64,000 nucleotides of DNA from Piromyces finnis (Eukaryota; Neocallimastigomycota; Neocallimastigomycetes; Neocallimastigales; Neocallimastigaceae), in contig MCFH01000029.1 in assembly GCA_002104945.1 (NCBI GenBank), forward strand, positions 124,001 to 188,000, given 5' to 3'. This document shows, one piece after another, positions 1 to 9,335 of the stretch. Numbering within the stretch: position 1 is the stretch's first letter; every line of letters begins with the position of its first letter. The notes below the pieces were generated by a model. That model worked only from the letters and a program-made list of their open reading frames with translations, had not been told where the DNA came from and ran no database searches. The translations under genes and the position numbers were made by a program.

Positions 1-260
1 GACTTTTTTTTTAAAAAAAAATAAACTAAAATAAAATAAGCTAGAATAAATATAAATTCTTTTTTTATGAAATGGATATAATAAATAGGTTTGATTTAAT
101 ATGAAAGTTTAATTAATTTTTGATATTTTAAAGTATTAATATATTAAAAAAGTGGTTTTGTTTATTATAAAATAATTTAAGACTTTTGTTAATGTAAATT
201 TTAATTATTAGTTTATTAATTGATTAAAGCATTAAGAATAATAAAATTCAAAAAAAAAAA

Positions 261-303
<43 letters not shown>

Positions 304-1167
304 TAATGGTCATAAGATTAATTAAATTAACCACATTAAAACATCATGATGGTTTATATGATATTTTCCCTTTTATTATCTTTATAAAAATGTTTAAAAA
401 TACATAACACTTAATAAGGTTTTTAATTGTTATAACTATTTTGAATAAACAATGTCTATTTTTTATATATGGGTTAATAAACTTTGATTTATATGTTCAT
501 TAAAACATTACTTAATAAATAGTTTAATAAACTCAAGTTAATATGAATTAAAAATTAGATAAAGAATTAAAACACTTTTTTATTTAAACAACAATATCAA
601 TTTAAAATATATGATGCATTAAAAAAATAAAAAACATATATCAGTATTTTAATAATTAAAATGAATCTTTTATTATTATATCTTTAATACTATAAAATAA
701 AAATTAATACTACATGACCTTGGCTCATAGATCAAAAAAAAATTTTTTTTTTTTTTTTTTGATTTTTTAAAATTGTATAATATCATTTTGTCATATTGGT
801 ATTCTTTTTTTTTTTTTTTTTTTTTTGTGATATTAAAGTAATCTATTCTATTACATTATAATTAGCAATATGTAATATTACTTGGATTAATTAATCAAAA
901 TATCCTTTTATATATATTTATATATATATATATTTTTTTTTTTAATTGAATAACCAAAAAAATTAAAGTTTAATAAAAGCAATCTAACATATTATAATGA
1001 ATTCATAAATAAATTATCCTTTGATGACCATATTTAAATTAATTAAAAAATTTTTTTAATTATTTTTCTCTTTTAATTATTTTATTAATAATAATGATGA
1101 TAATAATTATAGGATTGGACATACAGTTACTATAAAATATTACCAAAAAGAAAAAGGGGAATGCTAA
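1..1167. other. AT-rich intergenic DNA
   Basis: No coding stretch was recognised here on either strand. It holds an (AAT)n microsatellite at about 266-302, poly(T) and poly(A) runs near 740-760 and 805-826, and short AT dinucleotide runs near 910-930. Confidence 0.6.
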
Positions 1168-2775
1168 TTAAATTGAGTTAGAATAAGAATATTGTTTTAT
1201 GATGTGGTATATATTGGAATGAATATTAACATACTGAGATCTTGCAACTGATTTTACTGTCTTTGCTATTTTGGATAATGCATTAGTGGCATTAGTAGTT
1301 GTAACAGCTGTAGTAGAAGAAGAAAAAGCAGCTGCTTTAGTTGTAGCTTCAGCATCAACAGATGTATCAAGGGTTACTGAAATTTCAGGAGTTGCTGTAT
1401 TGGAAACCTCAATAGTTTTTTTGCCAATTACGAGAGAGATATTAAAATAAATTTATAGTAATAAAAAATTTTAAACCTTAAAAAGAGCTGTCTATAATAA
1501 TTTAATAATAAAAAGTATTAAAATGAAACTATAAATACAAACTAGAAAAAAATAAAGTAATTAAAAAGATTGTTTATAAAAAAAAATACCTTTCCTTTTC
1601 CATAAAAGGCAAATGCATAGCATGAAAAAAAATTCTTTTGAATCTTTCCAATTTTTTAACAGCTTTTTTTTTTGAAGAAGAATAATTTTTAATAGTAAAG
1701 TTGTACCGTCATTATAACCTAAATATGCTAAATATACTAATGTTTTCATATATGATAATATAATAGCCATGCAGATAAAATAATGATATACAGGTTATGC
1801 AGGTTATACAGGTTATACAGGTTATGGTATATGATTTGATACATAAAATATCTTAGAATTATTATATACCTCTACTGAGGCCAAGAAACCCTGGAGTGGG
1901 ATTGAATTCATGCTATTCGTTAATGTAGATTCTGTGTTTTTATTTTTCCATGAATTTCTAGGTGAGGTACTAAATAGATTACACAATTCATGGTTATTTA
2001 AAGATCTATCTTTATTCTAAATTTATTTAACCTTAAAAGTATATATATATAACAATATTATAAGTATTTAAATATTAAGGGTAATGTTTATGTAGTATAT
2101 GTATATAAAATTTCTATTATTAAAAGAATAAATATATATATACATATAATGATAGTTACTTTAACAAAAGCTTGAAAAGTTTCTATAAAGAATTTATATC
2201 CATTACTACTTAATTTAAATGTACCATCAGGGAATGCATCAATTCTAATAGTTTGAATTAAATATTTAAGTATTATTAAATTAATGTATATAATTAAATT
2301 ATAGAAATTAGAAAAAAAAACAATTAACTATAAGTTAATTTATCAATATTTACACTATGGATATAAAAAAATCTCCTCTAAGAGACAAATTGTTGTCATA
2401 ACAAAATTTTCTTAAAGTGGACCATGTTATTTCTAATCAACCTCTCTGAACAAATAATTTATGTAAAAATAAAATTTTCTTTATATATAAAATAGTATAT
2501 ATATATTCATTTTCATAATTTAGTTATTGTTTATTATGATTAAAATAATCATAGTTTAAGAAATATAGTTTTTTATAAAAAGGAAGAATATTAATTTTGA
2601 ACATTCTAAAATATTTTTTAATGTATTATTTCAATTAATTTATCTGATTCAGTTAAACTATTTTTATTGACATCATCGAAACTGTTTTCTCTAACATCTT
2701 TTTTTTCTTTTTTTTTTACACCTTCAAATTCTTGTTGTTGAAGTGAGGAATTAAAGCATTTTCTCCATAATAATT
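1168..2775 (-). pseudogene. Decayed Miro/Gem1-type mitochondrial Rho GTPase gene
   Basis: Blocks on the minus strand match, in family order, the centre of Miro (Gem1), the outer-mitochondrial-membrane Rho GTPase that controls mitochondrial shape and transport. At 2775-2623 there is a KCFN..LQ..E.EGVK-like block before the first EF-hand ligand-mimic region. At 2460-2354 the segment LFVQRG-stop-LEITWSTLRKF matches the family pattern LFIQRGR.ETTW.VLR.F, with an in-frame TGA at 2437-2439 where Arg is expected. Then come an exon at 2244-2160, an exon at 2016-1870 (HELCNLFSTSP, then LQGFLA), and VYLAYLGYND at about 1750-1720. Further along, KKLERFKR and a P-loop-like YGKGK (about 1660-1590) lie in different frames, so at least two frameshifts occur. 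An Ala/Thr-rich open stretch (1450-1168) follows but was not matched to the family. The N-terminal GTPase domain and most of the second GTPase domain were not found. Introns at 2353-2245 and 2159-2017 still join in phase, so decay looks recent. Confidence 0.78.
1790..1826. repeat. 9-bp tandem repeat (CAGGTTATA-like, about 4 copies)
   Basis: Four near-identical 9-bp units (acaggttat / gcaggttat) lie head to tail between two exon-like blocks of the Miro-type pseudogene, in what would be an intron. Confidence 0.7.
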
Positions 2776-3377
2776 ATTACATATAAAGATATTCATAATT
2801 ATTTTAAAACTTGAGGTATTCATTTTCACTATTGAAAATAAAGTAGTTTTCTGGCCAAACTTCTGCCTGAGGTCAAATTTCTTCTGGCTGGAAAGTCTGG
2901 CTAAAACAGCCCAAAAATTAAGATATATACTAAATCATCTATATATATATATATTAACAAAAAAAGAAAAAGAAAAACTATTAAAATAAAACAAAACAAA
3001 TGAATAATTTAAAATAAATTTAAACTATTTCTTTTTTTTTCTCGTCCATGTAAATTCTTATCTTTTTAAATAGTAATATTTATTGAATTTATTTTTTTTT
3101 TTTTTTTTGAAATTAATATTTTTAATATATAAGAAAAAATTAAATAGGAATAATAGATACAATAGAAACATTAAACTATATATATATATATATATATTTT
3201 TTTATTAAATAAATGTTACTAGAAAAATAGTAATACTTAAAAGTAAAAGTAAAAAAAAATCATTAAATTTACTAACAAACAAAATTTAAAAGTCTTTGTT
3301 GATTTTTTACAAACCATATTTTGTTTTTTTAAACGAAAAAAAAAAAAAAAATTATTTTATGAAATATTTCTCATTTG
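2776..3377. other. Intergenic DNA with a foldback element
   Basis: No gene is seen. Apart from the palindromic element at 2846-2907 (listed separately), the stretch is homopolymers and AT dinucleotide runs, for example around 3180-3200. Confidence 0.5.
2846..2907. repeat. Imperfect palindrome / foldback (MITE-like) element
   Basis: This stretch of about 62 bp is much richer in G+C than its surroundings. Its two ends are imperfect inverted repeats: GTTTTCTGGCCAAACTT on the left, and GTTTTAGCCAGACTTT when the right end is reverse-complemented. The outer arm resembles the arm of the palindrome at 5443-5513, which suggests one small dispersed family. No transposase is nearby. Confidence 0.45.
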
Positions 3378-4545
3378 TTAGTTAGTTTTACTTTTATCTT
3401 TCTGACTATGAAGTTTAACATAATTTAATAGATAGTTTAAAGCCTTAGCATTATCCGAACGAATTGCCCTTGAAATGAGAGAATCCCCTCCTTCAAACCC
3501 GCAATCATATTCCGCTCCTTTTTCTAATAAAAATTTTATTAATAATAAATTATCATCATCTATATTTTTTATTAAGGATAAAGCGGAATAACCATCATTT
3601 TCTCCTCTTTCACCAATATAATTAATGTCTTTGCCGTAGGCAAATAAAATTTTTATAATATCTATTTTATCATGAACATTGAATAATTTACTGGAAATAA
3701 CATCAAAGTGAAGTTCACAAAGATCATCATCGGTAATCCAATCTCCAAATTTTTTATAATGCCTAAATAAAGTTATTAAAGTGGCTTTATTTCCTAATTC
3801 AACCATAGAAAAAAGGATTTCACTATCAATGGCATAACCAGAAAATTTATCATTACTCAAAATATAATCTAATGTTTTAATATCTTTTTTCGCAACAATA
3901 TAATGAAAAAGGTTTTTGTGGAATTCATCAATATGATTAAGCTTTGTATTTTTTAATAGATACCAAAATATTTGGTGGAATATTTTTTAATGATTCATAA
4001 ACAACAACAATTGGACTTTGTCCATTGTCGTCTTCATCATTGACATCAAATAGTCCATTTTTAAAGTAATTTTCAACTATTTGTTTTATTAAAGGTTTAT
4101 TATTTAATTTTAAAGCTAAATTAAATTTTGCTAATAAACTTTTTGAGCCATCATATTTTCCTGAGGTAGAATGTGGATCTCCCTTTATACCGTTTAGTAA
4201 TGTTTCAATATACAGATTGATAGTATCATGATTCATTTTAGTTTCATGGTATTCCTTAGAAATTAGTAATATTACGTCTTTTAAATTTAATTCTTTAGCA
4301 TCAGAAGTTTCTTCATCATGTTCAAGAGTATACAAAAAAAATTTAATAATTTCAGTATAATCTTTATCTAAACCAAAAACGACGAGGAATAATAAATTGT
4401 TTATCTCAGTTGATGTTACATCAATAAAGGAAGATTCTTTATTTCTATTACTTATAGCGTTGTCCTTGAATAACGCATTACTTTTTTTTATTTTTTCGAA
4501 AATAATACTCATATCATCAGTACTATAATTCTCTTTTTCTGACAT
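3378..4545 (-). CDS. Ankyrin-repeat-like protein gene with an apparent frameshift
   Basis: Two minus-strand reading frames make one ankyrin-like protein. The 5' part (4545-3937) starts with MSEKENYS and ends in a stop at 3939-3937. The 3' part is open from about 3983 and runs to the TAA at 3380-3378. The second frame carries repeat-like segments such as DEFHKNLFHYIVAKKD and LLLIKFLLEKGAEYDCG, with the helix-turn-helix rhythm and the 'IKFLLEKGA' signature of ankyrin repeats. The switch lies beside a run of six A (minus strand) in ATTAAAAAATACAAAG; one A fewer there would keep a single frame of about 390 residues. A 22-nt GT...AG stretch (about 3976-3955) would also bridge the frames but is too short for a normal intron. 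It is either a real frameshift (young pseudogene) or a homopolymer sequencing error. Large ankyrin families are common in gut fungi. Molecular partner unknown. Confidence 0.72.
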
Positions 4546-5552
4546 TTTTTCTTAACAATATTATTTAATAATGCTATTTAATATCATTATTTAGTAATAA
4601 TTGTTAACAGGGTTATTTAAATTTTTTTTTAACTTTCTTAATAATATTATAATTATATCAAAAAAAAAAAAAAAAAAAAAAGGTCTTTTGTAAAAGTATT
4701 TATAGTAATATTAAATTTCTAAATTCTAAAACAAAGTAATAAAATGTATTTAGAACAAAATATAACATAAACTTTATTTAATAATTTTTTTTATTATTTT
4801 TTCTTTTTTCTTTTCCTAAAGCAATCAATTTTTTAATTTTAAGAAAAAAGTTTTTTTGTAATGAATGTAATAGTCATAAAAGTATTTGAAAAATAGACAA
4901 GCTATTTATTTATTATTATGTATTCATTTTATCTTTTTTTTTTGATTTAATAATACTGAAATAAAGCAATAATATCTAACTAAACCTATTTTTTTTTTTA
5001 TAAAAAAAGTATAATTTCAAAAAAAAAAAAAATGAATATTAAATTTTTATTCCTATAATTATAATTTATTTTCATTGTTATACCACTACCATACTTTTTT
5101 ATTTTTTTAAAAAAACTAACTAAATAATCTAATACAAACACAAACACACATACACATATGATATTAGCATAGCAAACATTTAACATAATTACTAAAATAA
5201 TCTCAATGATGCCCTTAATTCACTTTTTCTAAAGTGTTTTTTTTTTTAAAAAAAAAACTTCGATTTTAAACCCATCAGTATACAATGTAATATATTGAAT
5301 TTTTTATTATATCTATTGAATAACCATATAATACATTTATTTTAATCTATTATTTAATTGATTTAAAGTGATTTGGATAATCCATAAAATAACCAATAAA
5401 TTTAATATATTATATAAAATTAATATTATTTATCTTAGAATGTAGCCAAAAATCAAAGATAAATATTAAAATTCTACCAGAGTTTTTACCGGAGAATTTT
5501 AAGATGTTGGCTAGAAAAACAGCAATATATATTATAAAATATGATATGATAA
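4546..5552. other. AT-rich intergenic DNA
   Basis: No gene is recognised. It contains a run of about 22 A near 4660-4681 and other homopolymers, and ends with the palindromic element at 5443-5513. Confidence 0.55.
5443..5513. repeat. Palindromic foldback (MITE-like) element
   Basis: The ends are TAGCCAA and TTGGCTA, and inner arms TTAAAATTCT.CC and GGAGAATTTTAA pair with each other, so most of the 71 bp could fold as one hairpin. The flank and arm (GTTTTTCTAGCCAA on the minus strand) resemble the element at 2846-2907. It lies immediately downstream, on the minus strand, of the gene remnant at 5553-5900. Confidence 0.5.
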
Positions 5553-5900
5553 TTATATTAATAAATATAATTTATATTTATTATCTATATAATAATTATA
5601 TTTGACTTTTAATGGAACTAAATTATGATCTTCGTTGGTTGCATTGGCCCTCCTGGCCTGGCTTACTACTTCTTCAGCATTGACGCTCTTGGCTGTTGCT
5701 TTACACCTTTTGAACATTGACTACTGCTGATCAATAACAAAAGGCATGATTTTGGTTAGAAGTTCCGTTGTTACCGCCGTTAAGAATGGTGATGTTCCTT
5801 CGACAGTGCCCGATCAAATCTGATACTTGCAAAGTTCTTTCCATTCCCTTGAATTGGAATTGAAAATGTTAAAACTTCCTCCTCCTCCCCAAGAAGGAAT
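5553..5900 (-). pseudogene. Gene remnant with two in-frame stops, family unknown
   Basis: One minus-strand frame reads as protein-like sequence over about 115 codons, including REWKELCKYQI, TSPFLTAVTTELLTKIMPFV, FKRCKATAKSVNAEEVVSQA and RRANATNEDH. It is interrupted by TGA at 5816-5814 and TAG at 5723-5721, and there is a stop just before it. Base composition and codon choice (GCC, AGG, GGA, AGC) are clearly richer in G+C than neighbouring genes. No start codon or splice boundary was found. I do not recognise the family. It may be a dead host gene, a captured fragment or a transposon-derived coding piece. Confidence 0.6.
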
Positions 5901-5943
5901 TTAAATATTTTATTGCATATACTAGAATAATCATACATACACA

Positions 5944-6310
5944 TTAATATTCACCGGGATTATTAAAACGGTTACTATTATTAACTAAATAACTATCTAA
6001 ATTAAAACTATTATCCTCACTATTACTATTACTACTATTATTACTACTATTATTAACTAAATAACTATCTAAATTAAAACTATTATCCTCACTATTACTA
6101 TTACTACTATTATTACTACTATTATTAAAATTATTATTAAAATTATGATCATTACTAATGTCCCTATTACTATTAGTATATCAACATTTTTTTTTCGCAT
6201 TTATAAAAATTATTTTACAGAATTTTCCCATTCTAAAAAATCATTATTATTATTATTATTGCTATTAACATTTTCATTATTATTAATAGGATTGTTGGAA
6301 TTACAGTTGA
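5944..6310 (-). CDS. Asn/Ser-rich low-complexity exons (partial gene model)
   Basis: The minus strand is open with a biased composition from about 6180 to a TAA at 5946-5944, ending NRFNNPGEY. It contains a 24-residue tandem repeat (two copies, core SEDNSFNLDSYLVNN). A second open piece, 6310-6194, begins after a TTTTTTCAG acceptor and reads NCNSNNPINNNENVNSN then DFLEWENSV. A GTAAAA donor after it could start an intron to the repeat exon, but I could not make the phases match with one clear acceptor. No start codon was identified. Function unknown. The proteins of this genome carry many such Asn-rich tracts, so this may be the tail of a larger gene or a decaying one. Confidence 0.4.
5981..6124 (-). 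repeat. 72-bp tandem duplication, two copies
   Basis: Units 5981-6052 and 6053-6124 are essentially identical. The length is a multiple of three (24 codons), so the duplication keeps the reading frame of the Asn/Ser-rich exon. Confidence 0.85.
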
Positions 6311-7372
6311 CTGAAAAAATTTAATAACTCCACTATGGAATTAAAATGTTTAATAATAATGAAAATGTTAATATTCAACATTACAATCTAATAAATAACC
6401 AATATTGAATACTTTGATAATACGCAGTAATAGACTACTTCTTCAATTATATATTAATTTCAAAAATTTTTTTGTAACATGTTTCATAAATATAATTAAA
6501 TTATGACTCATCGGTACACACACAATATAAACTTTTTTTTTTTGTTTTTATATATATAATGATCTCTTTTTTTTTATTTTTATTTTCTTTAGATTTTTTT
6601 TAAAAAATTATAAAATCTTTATAAACATAAAATATTGTTAAAAAAAATGATAAATTTATGAAAAAAAAAAAAAACTATGAATATTATAATATGTTTTAAT
6701 TAAAAGAATATTTAGAAATAAAAATAAAAAAAACAGTTTTAAATGTTATTATTTAAATAATAGATTTTTTTTTTTTAAGTTTTAAATATTAATAAATGAT
6801 TTTTTTTTTTTTTTTTGGATTTTTAACATATATATAAAAATTTTATAAAAAAAAAAAAAAAAAAAAAAATAATCAAAGGATTACTTTTTTTATATGATTA
6901 AAATATAAACATAATCATATATATATTACTTTCTATCTACACATATTGTTTCATAATATATATATCGAATTATTGCGTTTTCTTAATGATAATTTGCGTA
7001 TTGTATTATGTGTAATTTGCGTGAATATACATCTTTTTTTTTCTTTTTTTTTGAATCTTTTCTTTTCTTCAATATTGATTATATTTATATTTTATACGTT
7101 AATCTTTTTATTTTAAACTGATTTTAAATTTATGTAATATAATATATAAAATGAAAAAAAGAATAACTGAAAATCAAAAAATTAAAAAAAATTATAAAAA
7201 AAAAAACTTAGATATTAATAAAACTATTAATCTTTTAATTTATTATATATTTAAACTTTATTAAATATATATTTAATAATAAATCTAAAAAAATATTAAT
7301 TTTCCCATTTTATTTTCTCTTCATTATTAATTTGATCTTATTTGATTCATTTTTTAGATACTGTTAGTTGCT
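6311..7372. other. AT-rich intergenic DNA
   Basis: No coding region is supported. The stretch has several homopolymer runs (for example about 21 A at 6849-6869) and AT-rich low-complexity sequence. Confidence 0.55.
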
Positions 7373-7717
7373 TTATAATATAAATTCTTTTGTCTTAACT
7401 TGTCTTGCTTTTTTTTGTCTATATTTATCTTTAATTGATCTTCCTTGAAATTTATTATATAAATAGTTTTTTGAATTGTACTTAAGACTTTTATTATAAC
7501 CATTTGAAATATAATCATTTGAGGATGAGTTGTATAAACTTTCGTTATTGTTGGTATTATCCCCAATGCTTAATTCCTTTTGTGACACTGGTGATGCCAT
7601 GGGTGATGAATATACATTAGTAGAATTGATAGTATGTGGTTGTGGTTGCTTAAAATTTTCAGCAACTTCTTGTGACAATGGGCTTTTCATATAAGTTCTT
7701 GCAGGTGGACTATACAT
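7373..7717 (-). CDS. Small Ser/Asn-rich hypothetical protein (114 aa)
   Basis: A single-exon minus-strand frame encodes 114 residues starting MYSPPARTYMKSPLSQ. Pro/Ser-rich and Asn-rich segments fill the N-terminal two thirds. The C-terminus is strongly basic (SIKDKYRQKKARQVKTKEFIL region, residues about 94-114), which could bind nucleic acid or act as a localisation signal. There is no signal peptide or transmembrane segment. A second frame over the same bases is open for 70 codons but looks less protein-like. It lies about 285 bp downstream of the cyclin gene on the same strand. No family recognised, so I treat it as a probable gene only. Confidence 0.5.
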   Translation of the reverse strand: MYSPPARTYMKSPLSQEVAENFKQPQPHTINSTNVYSSPMASPVSQKELSIGDNTNNNESLYNSSSNDYISNGYNKSLKYNSKNYLYNKFQGRSIKDKYRQKKARQVKTKEFIL

Positions 7718-8001
7718 CTTTTTATTATAATAATAAATTATACATAATTTATTTATTTAATAAAAGTGTTTAATTCTAAAATGATATTTTAAACCATTTT
7801 AGGGTAAAACAATATTTACAATTATTTTACATCTATAATAATAATTTATTTCTATTGCTAAATTATTTCTATCCTTTTACATCTTGTTTTTTGGTAAAAA
7901 AAATCGCTCTACGATTTTATTTACAATTTCTGTAAAATATTTTAATAATATTTTTAACCAATATTATTATCTCTAAACTTTTTGCTTTTCTTTCTTCCAC
8001 C

Positions 8002-9335
8002 TTATCTAATTACTGAAATTTCTCCGCCAAATATATCTTTATATTTAACCTCTTTTTTACCCATATATAATAATATTATTTATATAACATACTTTAGAGT
8101 ATCCATTTTTTGTAGAAGCATGGGTATTATGTTTTATTTCATTAGAATGTACTGGACTATTACTTTCGTCCATTTTTAATATCATGCTTTTTAGTATATT
8201 TGCTACAGCTATTATATCAATTATAAATTATATTTATTAGTTTCTTTTTTAATAAACTTTTATAATATACAATTAAAAATTACCTTTAACATCCATTAAT
8301 GGAATATGATTTTCTCTGAAAAGTCTCAAAGTTTCATGCTTTAAGGATTCAGAAAAATTATCTTGAAACAATGATAATAATAATGAACCGGCTGCTATTG
8401 TCTTAGCAGAATATTGAAGACAAAGAGTAGTTCGTATATAACTACATATCCGAATCGTATTATATAATAAAACAATTCCAATTTAATAAAAATCACAAAA
8501 TAAAATAAAATTCTATCATCGATTTCTACCTTTCATCTATAAGATAACAAGAAATTGCTTTAACTTCCTTAGATGCTATTTTCATAATATTTAATAATAT
8601 TTATAAATAATAACATTAATGTTATGTCGATATTATCACTTATTATCATTTTATTATGTATTATTACCATTTATCTTTTCGCAGTAAGTAGAACAATAAC
8701 TATATGGTTCTTGGAAAGTTAAATCATAACTAACTATTCTTAAAATTTCCATTTCATAATAGTTCATATTATTTTTCCAGTATCCATATTCCTATTAAGA
8801 TTTAATACATATTTAATTTCAAATCTTAATAAGTTATCTATTTTATTCTATCATATCTTTTAAATAAAATCTATTTACTTTTTCATTTGGATTTAATTCA
8901 TATTTTGGATCGTGAATTTTCTTAGCAACCCTAGCACATTCATGAATTAAATATTTTGAAATTCTTGAAGAATATTCAGAAACTAATTTTGATGCTAAAA
9001 ATATAGCGCCAATTGAAACATCCCATGGGTTATTATCACTAAAAGATTTGCGCATATAATATCTATGTAATAACATTTGGGCTGTTATTATACCAGTTCT
9101 AGATCTGTTTCATAATAAAATAAAAGATATTAATAATTTCATTTTTAATAATAAGTATTATCATTAAAAAATAAATTAATATTTACAAATTAATTCTTGG
9201 AGCTCTTGCAACATGTTGAATAAATTTGCATGCAATTCTTCTTGTATCATTTTCTTTAGAAAGACTCATGAAATTTCTTGAAGGAGAATTTTCAATTTCT
9301 TCCTTTGTAAATAACCAATTATTTTCTCTTTGCAT
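8002..9335 (-). CDS. Cyclin K/T-type transcriptional cyclin (288 aa, 7 exons)
   Basis: Exons on the minus strand: 9335-9187, 9104-8879, 8791-8668, 8575-8530, 8441-8284, 8208-8093 and 8049-8002. All junctions are in phase and give 288 residues. The first cyclin box shows the N-terminal NNWLFTKEEIENSPS typical of cyclin K/T, then RTGIITAQMLLHRYYM, FLASKLVSEYS and EMEILRIVSYDLTFQEPY. The second box has RTTLCLQYSAKTIAAGSLLL. Cyclins of this type activate CDK9/CDK12-class kinases that phosphorylate the RNA polymerase II C-terminal domain in the nucleus. The expected family members are Pch1/CTK2/cyclin K; I cannot tell which. The C-terminal extension after the second box is short and Asn/Ser/His-rich. 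An alternative without the 8878-8792 intron would stop early, so splicing is preferred. Confidence 0.87.

Noticed and set aside
5620-5760. A tRNA or other small RNA gene in the G+C-richer patch
   Set aside because: No acceptor-stem pairing or B-box-like sequence; the patch reads as decayed protein-coding DNA.
8843-9076. Isolated 77-residue frame ending FYLKDMIE
   Set aside because: The first part is exon 2 of the cyclin; its last residues are intron sequence beginning at a GTAAAT donor.
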